Assembly (NCBI GenBank): GCA_038205395.1
Contig: JBBRBX010000011.1
Span: 7,220-71,219, forward strand
DNA: 64,000 nucleotides
DNA from: Fredericiella sp038205395
Lineage (GTDB): Bacteria; Chloroflexota; Anaerolineae; Caldilineales; Caldilineaceae
Direction of reading: 5' to 3'
Shown here piece by piece: positions 1-8,375 of this stretch. The position numbers and the translations under genes were made by a program. Position 1 is the first letter of the stretch. Each line of letters starts with the position of its first letter. The notes below the pieces were generated by a model that worked only from the letters and a program-made list of their open reading frames with translations, searched no databases and was not told where the DNA came from.

Positions 1-1035
1 AACCAACAGCAGTGGAGCTGCCGCACACAAAACCACGGTAGTCCGATCTGGCGCCATAGGCCATTTGCTCCAGTTAGCGCCAGGTTGCTGATGCCGATAG
101 AGCCACAACCAACCGGCAACCCAAGCAAGTGCAACAACGGCAAAGATAAGCAGCAGGACAAAGCCATTGGCAAGCCCAGGCCAAATCAAGCGCACCGGCT
201 CGCTAAAAGCCTAAAGCTGAATCCTTGCGCCCAGCAGCAGCCGCCCGATGATCCTGAGCGGCGAGACGGGTTCAGCCAGCGAGTATTTCACGGCGCCGTT
301 TGCCACTTGCCCCGCCATATAAGCACGCCAGGCGGCATAGGGCACGCACAGCAGGAGAATCGCACAGAGTGCTGTGAGTCTACGTTTCCATGCGATCTGT
401 GGAAAAATCAGCAGCACGATCAGCCCCCAAAGAGCGGCAAGGCCGAGCTGCGCCTCGTACATTAAGAGGGAAATCAGCAACAAAAACAGCGCTCCTGCCA
501 ATGAGACAAGTGATCCGCGCTTGATGTAGTGCACTACCAAAAGCGCATAGCCAAGTGTAAGACAGACAACGACTGTCTGGTTCAGAAATGCCAGCCAGGT
601 ATGGGTAAGGACGCTGGGATAAAGCAAAAACAACAATGAACAGGCCAGAGCGGACCAACGACGTTCCGGCATAAGCCAGACAAACAGCATGTATAAGAGG
701 CAGGCTGACAACCACTGCAGCATGATTAGCGTCAGCCGCCAGGCCAAAGGGTTTATGCCGAAAAAGTTCTTGACGATGCTAAACGCCAACAATTCCAGCG
801 GGCGCGCAATGTCCGGTCCAGTCAAAACCCAGCCTGGTTCTGCACCCATCCGCCAGATGATATACCAGTCATCAGCGTACAGCGATGCATCAACAAACAG
901 GCAGTAAGAGATAAAGGCCGCCAGAGCCAGTATTGCAATCGAGAGCCAATGGCGAGACGGCGCCGCTCCCGGTATGAGGCGCATTACGCCGTGAGAGCGT
1001 ACAGGAATCTCGAAAATATTGCTTGACGTTTTCAT
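1..1035 (-). pseudogene. Multi-pass membrane protein (GT-C-like), interrupted by an in-frame amber codon; 3' end outside window
   Basis: Starts at the ATG at 1035, which overlaps the TGA of the upstream paralogue (ATGA). It encodes a hydrophobic protein with an early DDW motif (YADDW) after the first membrane segment and several further membrane helices. A TAG at 211-213 stops it after 274 residues, but the same frame stays open to the window edge and reads as good membrane-protein sequence (AFSEPVRLIWPGLANG, then LLLIFAVVALAWVAGWLWLY). That stretch aligns without gaps to the neighbouring paralogue (RLVLGYKIIVGWSW there, RLLLGARIQL-stop-AFSE here). So the TAG replaces one codon; no frame is lost. 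It is a recent nonsense mutation, a sequencing error or a read-through site. The DDW motif resembles GT-C membrane glycosyltransferases, but the activity is a guess. Confidence 0.75.
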
Positions 1036-2846
1036 TGGAGCAGCCGCCGCAGTGGGGCATCGGGTTTGGCTCCCGCCAGAACACAATCGTCACACAGATA
1101 GACAGGCGTAGAGACTCCGGGCGCCCATTCAGCCGGCAGAGTCACGATCTGCTTCATCGTCTGCGCTGCTGGATCATACGCAAAGGCCACAACCTTGCGG
1201 TACGGTGTCAGTAAGCTCCGCTTTGCGTTAAACACGCCTTGCGCTGTCAACGCCGGCTCAAGTCCACTCTCTACGTCTAGATAGAGTACATCTGCCGTCA
1301 GTGATGGTTTGTTGTAAAGCAAGCGAACCCCGCTGGCCACATCCCACCAGCCAACAAATGGCGGACGGCGCCAGGTCTCAAAAGCAAATCTATCTTCAAA
1401 ACCAGGCAGTACCAACAGCACCTGTGCATTGGCTTTCAGATCGGGTGCAGCTTCAAAAAGTGCTTGCCAGATCTGCTTTTGCTCCTGCCAGGTGCGTGCA
1501 TCTTCAAGCTTGACCGCTGCTTGAATAGAGGCGCCGAGAAGCAGCAGCGGCAGGCAGGCTGCCACAAAAAAGACACGCACCTGCTGCCTACAGGATGCAA
1601 GCGCTTGGGCGGCAAGCATAAGCAGCGAGCAGAGGAACAGTGCCCCACCGATGATCGCGACAAGGTTGAAGCGCGAACCGATTCCTGTCAGATTTGGCTC
1701 ATAAGCGGAGATGACCGGCACATAGCCGGCGCCGATAACTGCCAAGCCGATCAAGGCGGCCCAGCCATACTGCCGAAAAACCAAAATTTTACTTTCAGAC
1801 TTTGTGTTCGCAGACAACCGCTGATCTTCGTTACGCCCGGCTGCCGTCCGAGAGTAGAACTGCATGGTGAACCAGCCACACGATAAGCTCACGGCAGTGA
1901 TCGCAGCCGCCAAGGTCAAGTTGCCTTGGGGAAGACGCCAAAGCTGCCGCGCGCCTGAAGTCCAGCTCCAGCCTACTATAATTTTGTAACCCAACACCAA
2001 GCGCATCATCAAAAGTTGAGGAGTCAAGTCAAGCTGGCTCAAATACTCATCGTTAATTCCCAGCGCTTGATATCCAACTACACGCACAAAAGCGTACAAA
2101 AGAATCTGGACGATGACGAACAACAGGCCAAGCCGGACGGAAGAGGATGCGCGGCGGAAGTAATAGAGCAGGAAGCAAATCCATGCCATCACCAACCCAG
2201 CATGAATCTCATACATTAAAAATGAAAGCCAAAGACACACCATAGCGGCGAAATAAATACGCCAGGAGCCGGCACGTGCAAAAAGCAGGAACAAATAGAT
2301 TGACAGCAGCCCCAGCAGAAGCGCGCTGAACCCATGCAACATGGTGAACCACATCTGCGTATAGTTTGCCGGGTATACCAACACAAACATGGATATAGCC
2401 AACGCAAAAACCTTACCATGAACCAAGTCAAAATTCGCGCTGAGTAAATAGACCAATAGGGCGGTCGCTGCGTTCATCAGCAAGAGAATTACCGAATAAG
2501 CAGCTAAATTTGTCCCAAAAAGAGTATACTGCAGCAAAAATGGAGCAAACAGAAGAGGCCGCCGATTCTCCCAATTCAGCCATCCAACTGAGTGCGTCAT
2601 CAAGTTTTCCAGCCCTTGCTGCCAGTCATCACCGTACAGCATGGGACGGTGCAATAGACCGTGCGCCAGATAAGTTAAAAGCAAAATGAGAACGAAGGCG
2701 AGAAAGGTAACAATATGTTGGCGGGCGAGTTGAGGTCGCACAGCAGCTATGCGAGACCTTGCTCGCTGCGCCGGCAAGGCAGCCGAAGTTGCGGCCAGGG
2801 ACAGACGGTTTACTTCGGGGACGGTTGAACGCATCGGTTTGTGCAT
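1032..2846 (-). CDS. Multi-pass membrane protein, possible GT-C-type glycosyltransferase
   Basis: A protein of about 604 residues with roughly ten or more hydrophobic segments and a C-terminal soluble tail of about 150 residues. After the first membrane helix it has a YGDDW motif, and later a WENRRPL loop, which is the layout of membrane glycosyltransferases using an acidic pair in the first extracytoplasmic loop. The start is uncertain: ATGs at 2846 and 2837 are plausible, and the frame stays open further upstream to 2978, but that extension is not hydrophobic and looks non-coding. It is followed with an ATGA overlap by a shorter paralogue on the same strand, so the two are probably translated together. 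No characterised homologue is recognised; the substrate is unknown. Confidence 0.7.
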   Translation of the reverse strand: MHKPMRSTVPEVNRLSLAATSAALPAQRARSRIAAVRPQLARQHIVTFLAFVLILLLTYLAHGLLHRPMLYGDDWQQGLENLMTHSVGWLNWENRRPLLFAPFLLQYTLFGTNLAAYSVILLLMNAATALLVYLLSANFDLVHGKVFALAISMFVLVYPANYTQMWFTMLHGFSALLLGLLSIYLFLLFARAGSWRIYFAAMVCLWLSFLMYEIHAGLVMAWICFLLYYFRRASSSVRLGLLFVIVQILLYAFVRVVGYQALGINDEYLSQLDLTPQLLMMRLVLGYKIIVGWSWTSGARQLWRLPQGNLTLAAAITAVSLSCGWFTMQFYSRTAAGRNEDQRLSANTKSESKILVFRQYGWAALIGLAVIGAGYVPVISAYEPNLTGIGSRFNLVAIIGGALFLCSLLMLAAQALASCRQQVRVFFVAACLPLLLLGASIQAAVKLEDARTWQEQKQIWQALFEAAPDLKANAQVLLVLPGFEDRFAFETWRRPPFVGWWDVASGVRLLYNKPSLTADVLYLDVESGLEPALTAQGVFNAKRSLLTPYRKVVAFAYDPAAQTMKQIVTLPAEWAPGVSTPVYLCDDCVLAGAKPDAPLRRLLQ

Positions 2847-3306
2847 GTTAAATTTTCCACTATTGCTCTCTGCAGTTGACTCAAACAGTCTTAACCCACA
2901 AGAGAAGGCGTAAGGTTTGGAGCCAAGCAAAATCCGCCGCAGACGGCTTGAGCCAGCAACCATTACAACCCAGTACATTTACTTTTTGTCACAGTAGTGG
3001 AAACAGGAATGCCACTGCCGGCCATTCGGAGGTGTGTCCGCTACAGCGATCAAAGGTGCAAATCAAAAGCAATCCTAATCCTCTTTCCAAAATTTCGTCA
3101 AGAGGTAAACGCTGACACAATGCTGACAATTTGCAGAAGTTGCTTTTTATAGTTCTGCTTACGGACAATTGTATCTTCGCCTGTTCAGCTTGCAGCGCAA
3201 ATTCGGTTGCAGTCTCGTTCCCTTGTATACTGAACCTTCAGTTCCCGTTCGTGTGGAGCTATTGCGACCGGCGGCAACGTTGGCGAAAGGAAGAGTGGGA
3301 GCACAT
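2847..3306. other. Divergent intergenic region
   Basis: About 460 bases separate the minus-strand membrane genes from the plus-strand mevalonate-pathway pair. No convincing small gene is seen. A TATACT at 3226-3231 preceded by TTG could be the -10 of a promoter for the plus-strand pair, but no good -35 lies at the right distance. The region is less GC-rich than the flanking genes, as expected for a regulatory spacer. Confidence 0.4.
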
Positions 3307-3606
3307 ATGCCTATCAGCACCTCGTCATTTGGCGACGAACGCGACAGCCGCTATGGAGAGTACGACCGAGCCGCCAGCTATACGGAGGAAGCCATGCAGT
3401 TTGCAGGCGTTTCCGTAGACCAGGCCGAGACGTATTTGAAACGGCTGGGCGGCGGCGTTGAAGAGAAAAACAAGCGCGTAGAAGGGATCGGCTGGCACGC
3501 TGAGATCGAACCTGACGGTGACGGCGTCACTGTCACCTTCTCTGCCCACGATGAACTGCTCGACGACCTCATCCGCCGCTTTGAAGAGTGGGTGGAGCGG
3601 GGTTGA
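3307..3606 (+). CDS. Small acidic protein of unknown function
   Basis: A 99-residue protein. The ATG at 3307 follows a purine-rich GGAAGAGTGGGAG ribosome-binding region; an upstream in-frame extension to 3169 looks non-coding. The middle part (SVDQAETYLKRLGGGVEEKN) and the C-terminal helix (DELLDDLIRRFEEWVERG) are rich in acidic and basic residues; there is no signal peptide or membrane segment. It ends 25 bases before the decarboxylase gene and is very probably co-transcribed with it. I do not recognise the family. A role linked to isoprenoid synthesis is suggested only by position. Confidence 0.7.
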   Translation: MPISTSSFGDERDSRYGEYDRAASYTEEAMQFAGVSVDQAETYLKRLGGGVEEKNKRVEGIGWHAEIEPDGDGVTVTFSAHDELLDDLIRRFEEWVERG

Positions 3607-3631
3607 ACCAGGGCCAAACCAAGAGAGCATT

Positions 3632-4666
3632 ATGTCACCATCCTCTGTGTCGTCTCCATCCTCCCGCCGCGATTCTTTGCGCGCCACGGCACGCGCCGGC
3701 AGCAATATAGCCTTTATCAAGTATTGGGGCGTCTCTGACCCCACGATCAATCTGCCGCTGAGCAATTCGATCAGCATGACATTGGCGGATGCCTACACCA
3801 CGACCAGCGTGGAATGGGACAGGCGCGGCGGCGGCTTCGGTGACGAGGTTACGATTGACGGCAAGCAGCTTGACGCCGCACGCGCTGAGCGCATCGTGCG
3901 CCATTTGGAGCGTATGCGCACGCTCGCCAATGTAACCTACCGGGCGCGGGTGGTCAGCCAGAACAACTTTCCCATGGCATCGGGCATCGCCAGTTCGGCC
4001 AGCGGCTTTGCTGCCTTGACGGTGGCAGGCTGCGCTGCGCTGGGGCTTGACCTCAGCGCCGGCCGGCTTTCCGCGCTCGCCCGCCGCGGCAGCGGCTCAG
4101 CTTGCCGCAGCCTCTTTGGCGGCTTTGTAGAATGGGATAAAGGCCGCGATGACGCAAGCAGCGTGGCGCACCCTATCCAGCCCGCTGACCACTGGGATTT
4201 AATTGACATCGTGGCGCTGGTCAGCAGCGCCGAGAAGGCCGTGAGCAGCGAAAGCGGCCATTTGCTGGCGGTCAGCAGCCCCTTCAACATGGCGCGTATC
4301 GACCACATTGACATGCTGCTCATGGAAGTGCGCACGGCCATTGCCACACGCGACATCCAGCGGCTGGGCGTCGCCATCGAACGCGACGCATTGGCCATGC
4401 ACGCCGTCATGTTGACCAGCACCCCCAGCCTGCTGTACTGGCAGCCCGGCACACTGCAAGTGATGCAGGCAGTGCGCCAGTGGCGCGAGCAGGAGAAGCT
4501 GCCGGTTTACTTTACCATCGACGCCGGCCCCAACGTACACCTGATCTGCGAATCCGCCTATCGCAGCACCGTTATCGAGCGGCTGCGCGCCCTGAACAGT
4601 GTAGAGCAAGTCCTTGTCAGCAACCCAGGCCCCGGGCCAAAGCTGCTCGATTCGCACCTGTTCTAA
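3632..4666 (+). CDS. mvaD: Diphosphomevalonate or phosphomevalonate decarboxylase (GHMP family)
   Basis: A 344-residue GHMP-superfamily enzyme of the mevalonate route to isoprenoids, decarboxylating (di)phosphomevalonate. It has the N-terminal NIAFIKYWG motif, the GHMP phosphate-binding loop NFPMASGIASSASGFAAL, and the GSGSACRSLFGGFVEW stretch characteristic of these decarboxylases. The start at 3632 has AAGAGAG seven bases upstream; the frame is open further upstream, but that part overlaps the preceding gene. Classical diphosphomevalonate decarboxylases read KYWGK, whereas this protein reads KYWGVSD and lacks the second lysine. In Roseiflexus (Chloroflexi) a homologue was shown to prefer phosphomevalonate, so the alternative mevalonate pathway is a real possibility. 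No other pathway gene is in the window. Confidence 0.9.
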   Translation: MSPSSVSSPSSRRDSLRATARAGSNIAFIKYWGVSDPTINLPLSNSISMTLADAYTTTSVEWDRRGGGFGDEVTIDGKQLDAARAERIVRHLERMRTLANVTYRARVVSQNNFPMASGIASSASGFAALTVAGCAALGLDLSAGRLSALARRGSGSACRSLFGGFVEWDKGRDDASSVAHPIQPADHWDLIDIVALVSSAEKAVSSESGHLLAVSSPFNMARIDHIDMLLMEVRTAIATRDIQRLGVAIERDALAMHAVMLTSTPSLLYWQPGTLQVMQAVRQWREQEKLPVYFTIDAGPNVHLICESAYRSTVIERLRALNSVEQVLVSNPGPGPKLLDSHLF

Positions 4667-4713
4667 TCCTTGGCTGAAGCGGCAAAATTTGGTTTGATAG
4701 CCGGTCGGCACGT

Positions 4714-5763
4714 TTAGCCGCGCGGCACGCCGCTGGTAAAGATCACGCCCCACTGCCCCCAATCCGGCGCCGTCAGCACGCGCACTTCGCGCACCCATTT
4801 GACCCACTGGAAGCCGCGTCGCCCCGGCGCGACCAGCCGCAGCGGTGCGCCGTGGCCATGGTCCAGCGCCACATCGCCTACATGGGTGGCCAGGAGCAGA
4901 GTTTGGGCCTCGGCCAGCGGCACGCTCCAGCGATACCCCGTAGCTGAGACAAAACTGACCGCCACAGCCGTGCTCAATGGCCGCGCCTGTTCCAGCAGCC
5001 AGGCGACCGGAATGCCCTGCCAGTTCTGCTGCGTGTACCAGCCGCTCGTGCAGTCCAGTACTGCTGTCACAGTCCGGCGCGGCCCCGCAGCCAGCTCCGG
5101 CCAGGAAAGGCGCAGCACTTGCGCAACGCTGCCGGTCACATCGAGCTGCCAACTATCCCCAGCGTAGGGCGCAGGGTTGTCCAACATCCACATGGTGGCA
5201 GGAAAGGTCAGCCCCGGCTGCAGCCCAACCGCGCGCGAGCCGCTAAAACGGCGGCGGCCGCCGGGCAGCCCGGCTGCACGCGCCATCTCCTGCTGACCTG
5301 TCCACAAGATTCCGCCCGTCGCCACGACAGCCAGCCCGCTCAGCAGTGTGCGCCGCCCGGCGAAATCGCGGCGCTGCAGCGGCTTGTAGCGCAGCAGCAT
5401 GTGCAGAACGACCAATACGGCCAGCGTCAGCCCAAACACGACGTGCAGATTCAGCCCATTGGGATAGCCCAGCGGCCACTGCATAGTAGTCCACAGCAGG
5501 CCGCTGGTAAGCACCAGCAGCACGGCGGCCAGCGCCGTCACTGCCGCCCAGGTCGCCCCATCCCAGCGCCGCCGATCCACCAGCCGCACCCACACACGCT
5601 GCAGCTTCCACACCAGCAGCAGCACGATCGACAGCCCTAAGACGCCATGCAGCACAAACAGCCAGCCGTTCTCCGGCCTGCCGTGCAGAAACGACAGCAA
5701 ACCGGTGAACGCCTCGACCAGCACCAGGATCAGCAGAGACCAATCTACCAGACGTGGACGCAT
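4714..5763 (-). CDS. Membrane-anchored sulfite-oxidase-fold molybdopterin oxidoreductase
   Basis: A 349-residue protein in two parts. Residues 1 to about 165 hold four hydrophobic segments with spaced histidines (FVLHGVLG, LNLHVVFG, LVVLHML), resembling a b-type cytochrome domain. Residues from about 185 form an oxidoreductase molybdopterin-binding domain of the sulfite oxidase/MsrP type, with the conserved molybdenum-ligand cysteine in LDCTSGWYTQQNW and the C-terminal APGRRGFQWVKWV loop. It resembles a single-chain version of an MsrP-MsrQ pair. The cofactor domain would sit on the extracytoplasmic side. It starts eight bases after the quinone oxidoreductase stop, so both are probably one transcript. 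The electron donor and substrate are not evident. Confidence 0.85.
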   Translation of the reverse strand: MRPRLVDWSLLILVLVEAFTGLLSFLHGRPENGWLFVLHGVLGLSIVLLLVWKLQRVWVRLVDRRRWDGATWAAVTALAAVLLVLTSGLLWTTMQWPLGYPNGLNLHVVFGLTLAVLVVLHMLLRYKPLQRRDFAGRRTLLSGLAVVATGGILWTGQQEMARAAGLPGGRRRFSGSRAVGLQPGLTFPATMWMLDNPAPYAGDSWQLDVTGSVAQVLRLSWPELAAGPRRTVTAVLDCTSGWYTQQNWQGIPVAWLLEQARPLSTAVAVSFVSATGYRWSVPLAEAQTLLLATHVGDVALDHGHGAPLRLVAPGRRGFQWVKWVREVRVLTAPDWGQWGVIFTSGVPRG

Positions 5764-5771
5764 TGTTTTCG

Positions 5772-6749
5772 CTAAGGAGCCAGCAGCACCTTGCCGGTTG
5801 TGTGCCGGCCCTCAATATAGTGATGCGCTGCGGCTGCATCGGTCAAGGCAAAAACCTTGTCGATGCGTACTTCCAGTTCGCCCGCAGCGTACCAGCCAAA
5901 CAGATCGTGCACCCGCGCCAGCAGCTCCTCACGCGTCTGCATATATGCGCCCAAGCTGGGCCGCGTCAGATAGAGCGACCCCTTTTGGTTGAGAATCTGC
6001 GGGTCGAACGGGGCAACGGCGCCGCTGGCCTGGCCCCACAAAATCATCATACCGCGCGGCTGCAGGCAGTTGAGACTTTTGGCAAAGGTGGTCTTGCCCA
6101 CTGAATCGTAGACCACATCCACACCCTGGCCGTCAGTCAGCCGCTGCACCTCGGCTTCAAAATCAGTCTCGGTGTAGATAATCACCTCGTCTGCGCCGGC
6201 AGCAAGCGCCAGATCAACCTTCTGTGTGCTGCCCGCCGTGCCGATCACATAGGCGCCGCGGCGTTTGGCAATCTGCACCAGCAGCCGGCCTGTCCCGCCC
6301 GCAGATGCATGAATGAGCGCCTTGTGCTGCGGCCCCAGCGGGAAGGTGCTGCAGGCTAGATAATGGGCAGTCATGCCCTGCACCATCAAAGCCACCGCCA
6401 CCTCAACCGAAATATCCTCCGGCACGGGGGCAAGCTTGGCAACGGGTACAATGGTATACTCAGCGTAGGCGCCGTTGACCATACAGTAGGCCACACGCTG
6501 GCCAACCGCCACACCCGTCACACCCGGCCCCAGAGCGTCGATCTCACCGCCCGCCTCCACGCCGGGAATAAAAGGCGCAGACAGTTTGTACTGGCCGCTG
6601 CGCTGGTAGGTGTCAATAAAATTAAGGCCGGCAAAGGTAATCTTGACCCGCACCTCGCCTGCACCCGGCTGCGGCAGCGCAACCTTCTCCAGCCGCATCA
6701 CCTCCGGTTCGCCCACTTCATGCACCTGCACCGCACGCATTGTCGTCAC
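5772..6749 (-). CDS. qor: NADPH:quinone oxidoreductase (zinc-independent MDR family)
   Basis: A 325-residue medium-chain reductase. It has the GroES-like N-terminal half with GLNFIDTYQRSGQY and PGVEAGGEI, typical of quinone oxidoreductases that lack catalytic zinc, and a Rossmann half with ASAGGTGRLLVQIAKRRGA for NADPH. The GTG at 6749 has AAAGGA seven bases upstream; the ATG at 6740 is an alternative. It would reduce quinones or conjugated enones in the cytoplasm. It precedes the molybdopterin oxidoreductase by eight bases in the same direction, suggesting a small redox operon, although a functional link is inference. Confidence 0.88.
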   Translation of the reverse strand: MTTMRAVQVHEVGEPEVMRLEKVALPQPGAGEVRVKITFAGLNFIDTYQRSGQYKLSAPFIPGVEAGGEIDALGPGVTGVAVGQRVAYCMVNGAYAEYTIVPVAKLAPVPEDISVEVAVALMVQGMTAHYLACSTFPLGPQHKALIHASAGGTGRLLVQIAKRRGAYVIGTAGSTQKVDLALAAGADEVIIYTETDFEAEVQRLTDGQGVDVVYDSVGKTTFAKSLNCLQPRGMMILWGQASGAVAPFDPQILNQKGSLYLTRPSLGAYMQTREELLARVHDLFGWYAAGELEVRIDKVFALTDAAAAHHYIEGRHTTGKVLLAP

Positions 6750-6808
6750 AGCCTTATCCTTTATGTAAATTCAAAAATAATAATATTCGGTAAAAAAGCC
6801 ACAGCCGC

Positions 6809-7735
6809 TTAAGCGCTGGGTAGCCAACGCTTGGGCATTTTACAAATCATGGTATAGGCCGGGTCAAACACATTGCCCACTTCGTAATCCACCACCATAC
6901 CCATCAACGTCTGCGCGCCGATTGCATCCAGCCCATAATCTTGCGCCAGCCAGCGCGCCATTTCCGTTGTGGCGTGCTGCAGCGCCTGGTCCAGCGGGCG
7001 GGCATTGCCGGCGGTAAAGATTTCCTGCTCATTCTCCCCGCGCGGCCAGCCGATTTTCCAACCCTTTCTAATGTCTACACGAAAAGACACGTCGCACGAG
7101 ATTTCGATGCCGGTGCCCACAATCTCGCCCGCGCCTTGCAGCGCATGGCCATCACCTAGATAGAAGAGCGCCCCTTCCGCAAAAACAGGGAAGTAGACGG
7201 TGACGCCCACCGTAAAGCCGCAGTAATCCATGTTGCCCCCGTGCTCGGCAGAGGTGGCGGTGGATATCGCCTGTCCGCCGGATGCAGCCACGCCAAAGCA
7301 GCCCAACATGGGGCGGATCGGCAGCACTAGCCGCCCCAGTGCGGTTTCCGGCTTGAGCAGCGTAGCCGTGCCTTCATCCATGTCCACATCCCACTCGCAA
7401 CGCCGCCGCATGCCCGGCTCCGGCCAGGGCAGACCGGGCACAAAGTCCGGGTCCACCACGTTGGGGGCCAGCAGCGAACCGCTCCAGCCATAGCGGCGGT
7501 TGGGGGTGATGGCGTCGATGTGCACAATCAGCGCGTCGCCCGGCTGCGCCCCTTCTACGTAAAAAGGTCCCGTCATGGGGTTGCCGGGCGGCGTGGCCTG
7601 CTGGGCATCTGCATCCAGCCCATGCGCATCGACGCAGGTAGTGTGCACGATGTCGCCGGGCTGAATGCGCAGCACCGGCGGGGCCGTGCCGATGGCGTTG
7701 TAGTAGTGATCAGGTTGAAAACGGTGAACGGTCAT
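6809..7735 (-). CDS. Acetamidase/formamidase family protein
   Basis: A 308-residue member of the FmdA_AmdA family, hydrolysing short-chain amides to ammonia and carboxylate. It shows the family landmarks: GDIVHTTC near the N-terminus, NPMTGPFYVEGAQPGD, the GCFGVA and SAEHGGNMD region, and GDGHALQGAGEIVGTGIE. The start is set at 7735 because a perfect GGAGG lies six bases upstream; the open frame extends six codons further. It lies 59 bases upstream of the quinone oxidoreductase and may be its own unit. Length is normal for the family. Confidence 0.88.
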   Translation of the reverse strand: MTVHRFQPDHYYNAIGTAPPVLRIQPGDIVHTTCVDAHGLDADAQQATPPGNPMTGPFYVEGAQPGDALIVHIDAITPNRRYGWSGSLLAPNVVDPDFVPGLPWPEPGMRRRCEWDVDMDEGTATLLKPETALGRLVLPIRPMLGCFGVAASGGQAISTATSAEHGGNMDYCGFTVGVTVYFPVFAEGALFYLGDGHALQGAGEIVGTGIEISCDVSFRVDIRKGWKIGWPRGENEQEIFTAGNARPLDQALQHATTEMARWLAQDYGLDAIGAQTLMGMVVDYEVGNVFDPAYTMICKMPKRWLPSA

Positions 7736-7927
7736 AGCTTTCCTCCGTCGCATAGGGTGGGCGGGTCAAACTGCTGCGCCATATTATACCGCTGTCCAAG
7801 CGGATAGACGATGCCGCCAGCGTGAGGATCGCCTGCGTCAACTTGAGCTGGCGCTTCTTTGATTGACACTCCAGCCGGCGCTGCACATATCCGTAGCGTT
7901 TGCGCAATCGGTGCCATAATAGATCAG

Positions 7928-7955
7928 CCTGCAAAGGCGCAGGTGCGTTTTTCTT
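7928..7955 (+). promoter_or_regulatory. Small hairpin with U tract ahead of lrgA
   Basis: CCTGC (7928-7932) and GCAGG (7939-7943) can pair around a six-base loop, followed by TGCG and a T5 run. It lies about 40 bases before the lrgA start, so it could be a weak attenuator in the leader, or chance. Confidence 0.25.
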
Positions 7956-7994
7956 TGATCGCCGATTTTCTTTTGGCTCTAAAGCAGAAAGCAT

Positions 7995-8375
7995 ATGAAC
8001 AACCGAGTTATCCTTACCTTCACAATTCTGCTCGCTTGCCAACTGGCGGGCGAGGTGATTACCCTGCTGCTGCACTTGTCTGTTCCAGGCCCAGTGGTGG
8101 GCATGGTCATTCTCTTCTGTGCGCTGCTGGTGCGCGGCCATGTGCCCGCAGATGTGGCGGCTGTCAGCGGTGAGCTGCTGCAGAATCTGTCCTTGCTCTT
8201 TGTGCCCGCCGGCGTGGGCGTAATGCTGCACGCCCGGCTGCTGGCGGACAATTGGCAGGCGCTTTCGCTGGCGCTGGTGCTGAGCACCATCGTTACTATC
8301 GCCGTAACCGGCCTTATGCTGCAGTGGGCCAAACAGCGGCCGGCGCGGCATGCTAAGGAAGGAGAGAACCAATGA
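7995..8375 (+). CDS. lrgA: CidA/LrgA family holin-like protein
   Basis: A 126-residue membrane protein with four hydrophobic segments and the family signature LSVPGPVVGMVILF in the second helix. LrgA/CidA proteins are holin-like and, with LrgB/CidB, influence murein hydrolase activity or metabolite export, including pyruvate in some bacteria. Its stop overlaps the start of the lrgB gene by four bases (ATGA), the usual lrgAB arrangement. Length is typical. Confidence 0.92.
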   Translation: MNNRVILTFTILLACQLAGEVITLLLHLSVPGPVVGMVILFCALLVRGHVPADVAAVSGELLQNLSLLFVPAGVGVMLHARLLADNWQALSLALVLSTIVTIAVTGLMLQWAKQRPARHAKEGENQ

